Origin: Lachnospiraceae bacterium
GTDB taxonomy: Bacteria; Bacillota; Clostridia; Lachnospirales; Lachnospiraceae
Direction of reading: 5' to 3'
Length of the DNA stretch: 5,693 bases
NCBI GenBank assembly: GCA_009774375.1
Contig: VSNO01000221.1
Span: 1-5,693 of the forward strand
Below, piece by piece: positions 1-5,693 of the stretch. The stretch's first letter is position 1. Each line of letters starts with the position of its first letter. Position numbers and translations under genes: made by a program. The notes under the pieces were generated by a model that was given only the letters and a program-made list of their open reading frames with translations, did no database searches and was not told the origin of the DNA.

Positions 1-17
1 GTTTTATTTGTTATATA

Positions 18-31
18 TGTGTTATAACACA
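18..31. repeat. 14-bp perfect palindrome over the leftward -10 box
   Basis: TGTGTTATAACACA is a perfect 14-bp palindrome with no central spacer. It contains the -10 hexamer of the leftward promoter (21-26). It could be a second operator acting on the same promoter, or chance symmetry around a TTATAA core. I do not recognise it as the consensus of a known regulator, so no factor is assigned. Confidence 0.4.
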
Positions 32-49
32 CTTATTAGCACTCGTCAA
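21..49 (-). promoter_or_regulatory. Leftward sigma-A-type promoter overlapping the CIRCE element
   Basis: Read on the minus strand, a -35 box TTGACG (plus-strand 44-49) is followed after exactly 17 bp by a -10 box TATAAC (plus-strand 21-26). The -35 box starts inside the 9-bp CIRCE spacer, and the right half of that spacer-proximal arm lies in the promoter spacer, so HrcA bound there would block RNA polymerase. Transcription would start near position 14 and run off the left edge. The target gene is therefore outside the window. An A/T-rich run at 61-82 lies just upstream of the -35 and could act as an UP element. The hexamers are seen directly; promoter activity is inferred. Confidence 0.8.
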
Positions 50-62
50 TAGGGAGTGCTAA
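36..62. promoter_or_regulatory. CIRCE element (HrcA operator)
   Basis: A perfect match to the CIRCE consensus: left arm TTAGCACTC (36-44), a 9-bp spacer (45-53) and right arm GAGTGCTAA (54-62). CIRCE is the operator of the heat-shock repressor HrcA, and in Firmicutes it controls groESL, hrcA-grpE-dnaK-dnaJ and sometimes other chaperone or protease genes. Because it overlaps a leftward promoter and lies about 90 bp upstream of the -35 of the rightward bla-type promoter, the regulated gene is most likely the one reading left, out of the window. Which chaperone gene it is cannot be told from here. Confidence 0.95.
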
Positions 63-154
63 TAATTTTTATTAATAATTTCTAAACTGGCATTTTTATG
101 TGCTCTGTGATGATTTAGTCTATCCAGAAATACCGTGAAATATGCTCCTCCATC

Positions 155-183
155 TTGACTAATGTGTCTAATAGTATTAGACT
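155..183 (+). promoter_or_regulatory. Promoter of the BlaI-M56 peptidase operon
   Basis: A -35 box TTGACT (155-160) is followed by a 17-bp spacer and the -10-like hexamer TAGACT (178-183, four of six consensus positions). Transcription would begin near position 190, leaving a 5' leader of about 50 nt before the start codon at 242. One GTCTAA/TTAGAC dyad covers the spacer and -10, and a second begins at the expected start point. This layout fits repression by blocking polymerase binding and is typical of BlaI/MecI autoregulation. The weak -10 could also reflect constraint from the overlapping operator. Activity is inferred. Confidence 0.65.
166..182. promoter_or_regulatory. Candidate BlaI-type operator 1 (perfect dyad)
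   Basis: A 17-bp perfect inverted repeat: GTCTAATA and TATTAGAC around a central G. It overlaps the spacer and -10 of the promoter upstream of the BlaI-family gene. BlaI/MecI dimers bind dyads at their own promoters, so this is the obvious autoregulatory site. The sequence differs from the staphylococcal TACA/TGTA-type operator, so assignment rests on position and symmetry and not on consensus identity. Confidence 0.7.
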
Positions 184-189
184 ATGCTT

Positions 190-206
190 GTCTAACGATA
201 TTAGAC
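190..206. promoter_or_regulatory. Candidate BlaI-type operator 2 (imperfect dyad)
   Basis: A second 17-bp dyad with the same outer arms, GTCTAA and TTAGAC, separated by 5 bp (CGATA). The inner positions are not symmetric, unlike operator 1. Its centre lies 24 bp downstream of the centre of operator 1, and it begins at the expected transcription start. Two tandem dyads are also the usual arrangement in bla and mec regulatory regions, which strengthens the case that both bind the repressor encoded immediately downstream. Confidence 0.65.
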
Positions 207-226
207 GCTTTCGATACATGCCACTA

Positions 227-234
227 TAAGGAGG
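227..234 (+). promoter_or_regulatory. Ribosome binding site of the BlaI-family gene
   Basis: TAAGGAGG is a near-perfect Shine-Dalgarno sequence, 7 nt before the ATG at 242. It fixes that ATG as the start over the downstream in-frame ATGs (codons 8 and 9). Confidence 0.9.
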
Positions 235-241
235 TTTTACA

Positions 242-724
242 ATGGATGAAAACAGATTAGGCATGATGGAGGGACGCTTTGCGGATATCATATGGCAGTC
301 CGCTCCCATCAGCACAGGCGACTTGATCAAAGTCTGCGAAACGCAGTTTGGCTGGAAACGCACGACGACCTACACGATGCTCAAGCGGCTCTGCCAGCGC
401 GGCATCTTTGAGAACGACGGCGGCACTGTCATCGTCCTGATACCCAAAGAAAAGTTCCACCAGAGACAGAGCGAACAGTTTGTATCAGACACTTTCGGCG
501 GCTCTCTCCCCGCCTTTATCGCCACGTTTACCAAAGGAAAAACGCTGAGCGACGAGGAGGCGGACGAGATCCAGCGGCTGATCGACAAAAGCCGGAGCAA
601 AAACAGGCAGTCGAGTAAAAAAGAGTCCTCTTCCCCTACTCGCAGCGCCGAACATCCGTCAGCGCATGCTGACATTTTTCCGCTGGACGCCCGTATGCAT
701 CAAAGTGAGGAGGAACGTCAATGA
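242..724 (+). CDS. BlaI/MecI/CopY-family winged-helix transcriptional repressor
   Basis: A cytoplasmic DNA-binding repressor of 160 residues, expected to act as a dimer at the two dyads just upstream and to be inactivated when the partner M56 peptidase signals. The N-terminal winged helix spans roughly residues 5-75, with the family signature W-K-R-T-T-T-Y-T-M-L-K-R-L at 38-50 (recognition helix) and a following wing. Residues 77-118 match the dimerisation segment. The proteolysis site of staphylococcal BlaI/MecI is Asn-Phe in this segment; by my alignment it is Thr95-Phe96 here. The protein is about 35-40 residues longer than typical family members: residues 119-160 form a Ser/Lys-rich, then Glu-rich, low-complexity tail. 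The strong SD at 227-234 fixes the start. The stop overlaps the next ATG by 4 bp (ATGA), indicating translational coupling. The symbol blaI is withheld because no beta-lactamase target is visible. Confidence 0.93.
   Translation: MDENRLGMMEGRFADIIWQSAPISTGDLIKVCETQFGWKRTTTYTMLKRLCQRGIFENDGGTVIVLIPKEKFHQRQSEQFVSDTFGGSLPAFIATFTKGKTLSDEEADEIQRLIDKSRSKNRQSSKKESSSPTRSAEHPSAHADIFPLDARMHQSEEERQ
707..714 (+). promoter_or_regulatory. Ribosome binding site of the M56 peptidase gene
   Basis: GAGGAGGA lies 6 nt before the ATG at 721, inside the last codons of the repressor gene. It supports the 721 start and the 4-bp ATGA overlap. Confidence 0.85.
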
Positions 725-3105
725 CACTGGAATCTTTATTTGCTACAGTACTGCAGTTAAGCTTTTACGGAACGATCGGATGCGGCGTGATCCTGGTCTG
801 CGCGCTCATCAATTACGCGCGGGCGCCCAGATGGATCTCCATGGCGCTCTGGGGGCTGGTCGCACTGCGCCTGCTCATACCGTTTCATTTTTCCTCCGCG
901 GTAAGCCTGTTCCGGCTGGAGGGCATATCGGATCTCTCGTCACGGATCGACCGCACCCTTGATGACGGCGGAGCTTACAGGACAGCACTGGAGGGGAGTA
1001 TCGAATTTGATCAGGCTGTCGCCGCCGGAAGCCCTGTATCCACCAGCCCCGGAGGCAGCCGGATGGCGTATTATTACGAGCGCGAAAACGGCAGGATCGC
1101 GCCAGCAAAAACAGCTGATGTGTCCTTTCTCGGCATCGGTTCGCGCGTGTGGCTTGCCGGCATGGCACTGCTTTGGCTCTGGGCAGCCATATCCTATGTC
1201 CGGCTAAAGCGCAGGCTGCAGTTTTCCATGCAGCTTTACAGGGGCGTGTACGAGACCGATGCCGTCTCCTCGCCATGTGTCGTCGGGATCCTCCGCCCTC
1301 GGATCTATCTGATCCCTGGTCTGACGGAAATGCAGCGAATGCATATCCTGCTGCACGAGCGGATGCATATACGCTGTCTGGACCACATCTGGAAGATCGT
1401 GTCCTTTGCGGTCATCAGCGTACACTGGTTCAATCCCTTTTTGTGGTTTATGTACCGCATGTTTCAGGGAGAGCTGGAGAAAGCCTGCGACGAGCGGGTG
1501 CTCGCACGGCTCGGCGAAGATAAAAAAGAAGACTACAGCGAATCCCTGCTAGCGCTTGCAGCGGGCAAAAACTGGAAAAGGCCGACGCCGATCTTCTTTG
1601 GTGAAGTCAACATCAGGGGCAGGATCAGGCGGATCCTCGCCTACAAAAAACCAATGGTAACTGTGTCTGTTATCGTTGTCATTCTGTCTGTCGCGGGGTG
1701 CGGTATCTTTCTGACGACGGCAGAGCCCTCGGATGACGCCGCAGAAAACGCACAGCCTTCCGATCTGACGGCAGATGAAACACTTCCGGCAGACAACGGC
1801 ATGAACACGCCGGATACCCTGCCGGAAGCGTCAAACCACACGGAACCCGACAGCGCGTTCTCTGACAGAGAAAACGCGTCTGATGACGAGACCGGACTTG
1901 AACAAATGGAAGTTTACGAGGAAATAACCGACAATGGCATCACTTATCAGGCAAGATGGGGCGGAATATACCGCATCGGGAAAGACGGCCGTGAAGAACA
2001 GCTTTATAACATATTTGCGGGAACAGAACCGCAGATGACGGTCTTTGAAGACACATTGTACTTTCGCACCGATCGATCTTACTACGACGGCGCGCTGGAC
2101 TGGTCAGACAACACGATCCGATGGATCGATCTGAATACCGGAAAGACAGGCGACCTGCCATTTATACGCGACAACCAGAATATTGCCTTTTTCTCTGTCT
2201 ATGAAGGGCTTGCCGTGATCCGCTACAGCACGCCGGATATCACGGATACGATCATGCTATACACCGATGAGGACACTGCCCTAAACGGCAAAAACATCGC
2301 ACAGCTGTCCGGGACAGAGCGGCAGCAGCTCGGGCAGAACACCACACAGACCGTGCTGCAAAATCCCCGCACACTGGTCAATATCTCGCACCGGACCAGA
2401 GACCGGAACACCGCCTATCTGGACATCGACGGAGATGGAAATGCCGAAGAGATCATCCTGGAACCTTCTCAGGATCCCGAAAACATGGCATACCGGAATG
2501 AGATAGATCCGCTGTCCTGCTTCCGTCTGCAAGTCGGGAGCGCCGGAATAGAACGCTGGGGCGAAAATCTGTCCAATACGCTCTGGGCTGTCAGCTTTGA
2601 CGGACGATCGATCCTGCTGGTTCTCTACGAAGACGGACCAAGCGGAGATCCTTATACACACTTTTACCGCTATCAAAACGATCAGATTATCGAAGCGGGC
2701 GGTTTTGCAGACGATATCCGCCTGTGCGGGATCAGTCCGGAAGGGATCATCACAAGCGCGATCCGACAGGATGTCGTACAGACGGACTGGATCACGGTGC
2801 GCTGGCAGTTTGGAGAAAACGGAATGCTGGAAGAAATACCGCAGGATTTCTATGAGTTTCAAAACAAAAACTGGGTAAACCTGTCCGAAGACCTCCCGCT
2901 GCACACTGCGGCCGAAAGCCCTGAGACTTTTGTGATCCCGGCTGCCCGATCGCTCCGCTTCCTGCAGACCTCCGCCGACTGGCGCTGGGTCCTTGTGGAA
3001 ACTGACGACGGACAACAGGGCTGGATGCACGTGGAGAATTTTGAAGTCGTAGATTTAGGGAAAAACGTTATGGAACTATTTGACGGCTTAAATATGGCCG
3101 GGTAG
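721..3105 (+). CDS. BlaR1/MecR1-like M56 membrane metallopeptidase with a non-PBP extracellular sensor region
   Basis: A 794-residue integral membrane signal-transducing zinc protease, expected to sense an external cue and trigger loss of the co-encoded repressor. Predicted membrane segments are at about 7-31, 38-57, 141-160 and 312-333, with a further hydrophobic stretch at 223-248. The M56 domain spans roughly 160-310. It contains the conserved S-P-C-V-V-G-I-L-R-P-R-I-Y motif (184-196), the zinc motif HERMH (212-216), HWFNP (235-239) and ELEKACDE (251-258), in which Glu253 is the likely third zinc ligand. After the last membrane segment comes an acidic Asp/Glu/Ser/Thr-rich linker (about 334-400). 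Next is a beta-rich region resembling a DUF5050-type propeller (about 400-525), a DIDGDGNAEE calcium-loop-like motif (568-577), and an SH3b-like domain (about 724-780, ending with a conserved-looking GWMHVENF). No SxxK active-site motif of the beta-lactam sensor of BlaR1 is present in the extracellular part. Catalytic residues look intact; the ligand is unknown. Confidence 0.9.
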   Translation: MTLESLFATVLQLSFYGTIGCGVILVCALINYARAPRWISMALWGLVALRLLIPFHFSSAVSLFRLEGISDLSSRIDRTLDDGGAYRTALEGSIEFDQAVAAGSPVSTSPGGSRMAYYYERENGRIAPAKTADVSFLGIGSRVWLAGMALLWLWAAISYVRLKRRLQFSMQLYRGVYETDAVSSPCVVGILRPRIYLIPGLTEMQRMHILLHERMHIRCLDHIWKIVSFAVISVHWFNPFLWFMYRMFQGELEKACDERVLARLGEDKKEDYSESLLALAAGKNWKRPTPIFFGEVNIRGRIRRILAYKKPMVTVSVIVVILSVAGCGIFLTTAEPSDDAAENAQPSDLTADETLPADNGMNTPDTLPEASNHTEPDSAFSDRENASDDETGLEQMEVYEEITDNGITYQARWGGIYRIGKDGREEQLYNIFAGTEPQMTVFEDTLYFRTDRSYYDGALDWSDNTIRWIDLNTGKTGDLPFIRDNQNIAFFSVYEGLAVIRYSTPDITDTIMLYTDEDTALNGKNIAQLSGTERQQLGQNTTQTVLQNPRTLVNISHRTRDRNTAYLDIDGDGNAEEIILEPSQDPENMAYRNEIDPLSCFRLQVGSAGIERWGENLSNTLWAVSFDGRSILLVLYEDGPSGDPYTHFYRYQNDQIIEAGGFADDIRLCGISPEGIITSAIRQDVVQTDWITVRWQFGENGMLEEIPQDFYEFQNKNWVNLSEDLPLHTAAESPETFVIPAARSLRFLQTSADWRWVLVETDDGQQGWMHVENFEVVDLGKNVMELFDGLNMAG

Positions 3106-3129
3106 ATCTTCGGGTCCTCTGTATTCTCC

Positions 3130-4710
3130 TTAACCTTCATATCTCTCGATCCTGCACTGATGCCTTCTCTCTCCTGCTGGTGATTCCCTGTCATAGCTGA
3201 TCCCCACCAGCAGGATCTCCCCGCCGTATCCGCTGACAGCCCTGGGATATCTCCTGTCGCGGATCTGTTCAATGGCACTTTCTGCGGACTGATCCCATTT
3301 CAGTTCGATGACCAGGGCTGGCAGCACAGAATCTTTTTTAGGAAGATATACAATGTCCGCATAACCAGCGCCTGCCGGCAGCTCCTCAAACATCACATAC
3401 TCGTCGCCGTAACTGAAATACGCCCGTTTGATCACACTGCGCAGCGCCTGCTCATTGTTGTAATACAGCGGCGATTCCTCACCATGGATCTTCTCGATCT
3501 GCCGCGCAACCGCCTCCTCCCTTCCGTGAACCGTATCCGCGATAAGCTGTTCGCTCTCCCGCACCCGCCGAATGGTATCGTCACGCTTTACCTGCCGGAT
3601 CGCTCTCGTAAATTCCTGCCGGATCTCCTCGTTCGGAATATGAACCTTCTGCGTCGTCTCATCATAAGTCAGATATCCCAGATGGATCAGCAGCGTCAAC
3701 ACATCATCCCTGTCCCGAAACGTCACCAGATCGTTCGCAAAACCTTTTGTATCCACCTTTGTCTCCACGCCGCCGACCAGATCCGCAGTGATCCTGCCCA
3801 GCCCGTCAAAGTCAAGACCGATGTAACCCATCAGACTCTCGGCGGCAGAGGTCTGTGTCCAGTAGGAATCATAATCATCATTGCGGATCGCCTCGATCAC
3901 AGAATTCGGATTATATACCGATGAGATCTCCCGAAAAGCATAGCCGTCATACCATTGTTTCATTTTCTCAAAATCACGGCACTGATCCTGGCAGAGCCTC
4001 CTGACCTCACTTTCTGTAAATCCGACATACGCGCCAAACTGCCTGGGCTTGATCATGGTATACTCTTTGAAATCCGATATGGCTGACTGTGAGCCGTCTT
4101 TTTTTATCGGCAGAATACCGGTCATGTATGCCGCCGCAAATATTTTATTTGTCATGGCGCTGTTCTTGAACAGGGAACGCAAAAATTCCAGATATCTCCG
4201 CTGGTTGTCAGGCTGGCTCCCCGCCTCCCTGATCGGTGCATCCCACTCATCGATGAGCATGACAAATTTGTTTCCTGCCGCCTCCACCGCGTTTGCCAGT
4301 GTCGCCGCAAATCCCTCCACAACCCTCAGTTTGGGATACTGTTCTGTCAGTTCCCGAACGACATTTCGTTGAATATACGGCACGATATCCATATCGGAGG
4401 CTTCCCCGATCACCCCCGTCATGTCCAGATAGATCACATCGTACTGATTGAGATGCGTGCGATACTGCGCGTCGCTGGCAATCGCCAGATCATCAAACAG
4501 TCCGGAAGAATCACAGGTCTTGTCATAATATGCGCACAGCATTTGAGCCGCAAAGGATTTCCCGAACCGGCGCGGCCTGCTGATACAGGTCAGGCACTGC
4601 GGCGTACCGATCGTCTGATTGATCAGTCCGATCATTCCTGTCTTATCCACATACGTCCCGTTTCTGATGATGGTAAACCCTTCATTGCCAGGATTTAAAT
4701 AATTTCCCAT
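3130..4710 (-). CDS. DUF1703-type protein: AAA-ATPase-like domain plus PD-(D/E)XK nuclease-like domain
   Basis: A 526-residue cytoplasmic protein of unknown function. The N-terminal part (about 5-210) matches the AAA-ATPase-like family: YVDKTG at 20-25, the P-loop-like RPRRFGKS at 45-52 (an Arg-rich variant of Walker A retaining GKS), and a Walker B FVMLIDEWD at 149-157. The helical middle part contains the family-typical WYDGY stretch (about 254-258) and YNPNSV. The C-terminal part resembles a PD-(D/E)XK nuclease fold: a conserved Asp452 in GYADIVYLP, then E469-L-K471 in VIELKW, followed by the closing ILLVGISYD strand. So both the ATPase and nuclease-like motifs look complete, although activity of this family is not established to my knowledge. 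Such genes are often multicopy in gut Clostridia and Bacteroidetes. The start is supported by GGGAGG 10 nt upstream. It lies 24 bp after the MATE gene and converges on the M56 gene with a 24-bp gap. Confidence 0.9.
   Translation of the reverse strand: MGNYLNPGNEGFTIIRNGTYVDKTGMIGLINQTIGTPQCLTCISRPRRFGKSFAAQMLCAYYDKTCDSSGLFDDLAIASDAQYRTHLNQYDVIYLDMTGVIGEASDMDIVPYIQRNVVRELTEQYPKLRVVEGFAATLANAVEAAGNKFVMLIDEWDAPIREAGSQPDNQRRYLEFLRSLFKNSAMTNKIFAAAYMTGILPIKKDGSQSAISDFKEYTMIKPRQFGAYVGFTESEVRRLCQDQCRDFEKMKQWYDGYAFREISSVYNPNSVIEAIRNDDYDSYWTQTSAAESLMGYIGLDFDGLGRITADLVGGVETKVDTKGFANDLVTFRDRDDVLTLLIHLGYLTYDETTQKVHIPNEEIRQEFTRAIRQVKRDDTIRRVRESEQLIADTVHGREEAVARQIEKIHGEESPLYYNNEQALRSVIKRAYFSYGDEYVMFEELPAGAGYADIVYLPKKDSVLPALVIELKWDQSAESAIEQIRDRRYPRAVSGYGGEILLVGISYDRESPAGERRHQCRIERYEG
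3172..3215. repeat. 11-bp perfect inverted repeat inside the DUF1703 gene 3' end
   Basis: TCCTGCTGGTG (3172-3182) and its exact complement CACCAGCAGGA (3205-3215) flank a 22-nt loop, all within the last codons of the minus-strand gene. Neither strand has a T-run after the stem, so it is not a standard intrinsic terminator. It may be a coding coincidence or a stabilising mRNA hairpin near the 3' end. Confidence 0.5.
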
Positions 4711-4720
4711 CGCATACTTC

Positions 4721-4726
4721 CCTCCC
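4721..4726 (-). promoter_or_regulatory. Ribosome binding site of the DUF1703-type gene
   Basis: On the minus strand GGGAGG lies 10 nt before the ATG at 4710, inside the 24-bp gap after the MATE stop codon. The gap has room for little else, which suggests that the gene is translated from a transcript begun further upstream. Spacing is slightly long but acceptable. Confidence 0.65.
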
Positions 4727-4734
4727 AGTCTTTC

Positions 4735-5693
4735 CTACTGCGCGATCCCCCTGCAGCGTCTGAGCCAGTTCCCCCGCAGATAATAGATGATAAATAAGAT
4801 GGACGTCATCGACCATGTCAGCGGATAGCTGAACGCCACCGTGGAAACCTCGGGGCGCATGGGCACGACCACCAGATTCCAGAACACGCGCAGGACGCAG
4901 ACGCCGACACAGGTCATCAGCATCGGCGGCACGGCGTCGCCGCAGCCCCGCGTCGTACCGCCCAGGATCTCGATGCAGATATATGTGATATAGCTTGGCG
5001 AGATCACCTGCATCATGCCAATCCCGATCGCGACCACATTCGGATCGTCCGTGAACAGATGCAGAAACATCCTTCCTCCTGCCAGCACCGTAACGCTCAG
5101 CAGTATACTTGTAAACGCCGCCATACCCAGACAGATGCGCACACTTTTCCGGATCCGGTCGTACTTGCCCGCGCCGAAGTTCTGTCCCGCAAAAGTGGTG
5201 ATCGATACGCCATAAGCGCCCATGATCATCCAGAAGATGCCGTCCACTTTGCCGTACGCTGTCCACGCCGCGATCGTGTCCGTCCCAAAAGCGTTGATAC
5301 TCGACTGAATGATCAGATTGGACGCGGAGTACATGGTAGACTGGATCCCCGCCGGCAGACCGATGCGGATGATATTGTGCAGGAGCACCGGGTGAAACCG
5401 GATCTCACCGATGGCCAGCCGATAAGAATCCTCCGTCCGCATCAGCGTTATGACCACCATGAGCGCGCTGACCACCTGCGAGAGCGCCGTGGCCACCGCC
5501 ACGCCGACCACACCCATCTTTAGTATCGTCACGAAAAGGATATCCAGCACGATATTGACCAGGCAGGACAATATCAGAAAATAGAGCGGCCGCCTGGAAT
5601 CCCCCACCGCCCGCAGGATCCCCGACCCCATATTATATATGAGGGATGGGATGACGCCGAGGAAATAGACCCGCATGTACACGGCAGACATCG
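4735..5693 (-). CDS. MATE-family efflux transporter, C-terminal part (5' end outside the window)
   Basis: An inner-membrane antiporter of the MATE (multidrug and toxic compound extrusion) family, which exports organic cations or drugs in exchange for Na+ or H+. The visible 318 residues contain about nine hydrophobic segments, fitting TM4-TM12 of the usual 12. The family motif GILRAVGDSRRPL is at visible residues 24-36, followed by LVNIVLDILFV. The second-half repeat begins with IRIGLPAGIQSTMYSASN, and the TM10-TM11 region has LGGTTRGCGDAVPPM. Typical members have about 450 residues, so about 120-130 are missing to the right. The frame stays open to the last base, and the ATG at 5689-5691 is probably internal and not the true start. 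The stop (TAG) is 24 bp from the next gene on the same strand, suggesting an operon. The substrate cannot be predicted. Confidence 0.92.
   Translation of the reverse strand, partial: MSAVYMRVYFLGVIPSLIYNMGSGILRAVGDSRRPLYFLILSCLVNIVLDILFVTILKMGVVGVAVATALSQVVSALMVVITLMRTEDSYRLAIGEIRFHPVLLHNIIRIGLPAGIQSTMYSASNLIIQSSINAFGTDTIAAWTAYGKVDGIFWMIMGAYGVSITTFAGQNFGAGKYDRIRKSVRICLGMAAFTSILLSVTVLAGGRMFLHLFTDDPNVVAIGIGMMQVISPSYITYICIEILGGTTRGCGDAVPPMLMTCVGVCVLRVFWNLVVVPMRPEVSTVAFSYPLTWSMTSILFIIYYLRGNWLRRCRGIAQ

Noticed and set aside
69..78. TTATTAATAA palindrome as an operator
   Set aside because: It is a short all-A/T palindrome in an A/T-rich run and is expected by chance; it is better seen as a possible UP element.
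115..363. An 82-codon minus-strand frame across the bla-type promoter
   Set aside because: It runs antisense through the repressor start, the Shine-Dalgarno and both operators, and shows no family motif; the promoter interpretation explains the region better.
1654..1720. LSVAGC at the end of the fourth membrane segment as a lipobox
   Set aside because: It is at residue 330 of a polytopic protein, not at the N-terminus, and corresponds to the last membrane helix usual in M56 proteins.
2131..2151. A KTG triplet in the M56 ectodomain (residues 475-477) as a hint of a beta-lactam sensor
   Set aside because: No SxxK motif exists in the ectodomain and the surrounding sequence looks like a propeller blade (DLNTGKTGDLP), so the triplet is coincidental.
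2281..3030. A 249-codon open frame antisense to the M56 gene
   Set aside because: It lies entirely opposite a well-supported coding region, has no recognisable domain and no convincing ribosome binding site; it is a shadow of high-G+C codon use.
3082..3105. GGC/GCC short stem at the end of the M56 gene as a terminator
   Set aside because: The stem is only about 4 bp and is not followed by a T-run.
4682..5266. A 194-codon minus-strand frame overlapping the MATE gene
   Set aside because: It is another frame of the same strand as the MATE gene, Arg/His/Asp-rich and without membrane segments or family motifs.

Overview
The window looks like a piece of a moderately G+C-rich Clostridia chromosome, most likely from a gut Lachnospiraceae-type Firmicute. 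This is inferred from strong AAGGAGG-type ribosome binding sites, a textbook CIRCE/HrcA element, a BlaI-M56 peptidase regulatory pair with a large extracellular sensor region, and an 'AAA-ATPase-like + PD-(D/E)XK' protein of the DUF1703 type. The genus cannot be fixed from the sequence alone.

Layout. Positions 1-241 are an AT-rich divergent control region. Its left part holds a perfect CIRCE operator (36-62) overlapping a leftward promoter (-35 at 44-49, -10 at 21-26), so a heat-shock gene probably lies just off the left edge. Its right part holds a rightward promoter (155-183) with two GTCTAA-N5-TTAGAC dyads, a good candidate for the autoregulatory operators of the BlaI-type repressor that follows. 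Between these two sites (about 63-154) I see only AT-rich sequence.

Positions 242-3105 are a two-gene, translationally coupled unit (ATGA overlap). It encodes a BlaI/MecI-family winged-helix repressor and a 794-residue membrane M56 metallopeptidase related to BlaR1/MecR1. The usual penicillin-binding sensor domain is absent. In its place is an acidic linker, a region resembling a beta-propeller, a DxDGDG calcium-binding-like loop and an SH3b-like domain at the end. The pair probably senses an extracellular or cell-wall cue and relieves repression by proteolysis. No beta-lactamase or PBP gene is in the window.

Positions 3130-4710 (minus strand) encode the DUF1703-type ATPase/nuclease-like protein. 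Positions 4735-5693 (minus strand) encode the C-terminal three quarters of a MATE-family multidrug/cation antiporter that continues past the right edge. The MATE gene lies 24 bp upstream of the DUF1703 gene on the same strand, so the two may be co-transcribed. The M56 gene and the DUF1703 gene converge with only 24 bp between their stop codons and no recognisable terminator. I see no RNA genes, CRISPR arrays or insertion sequences.
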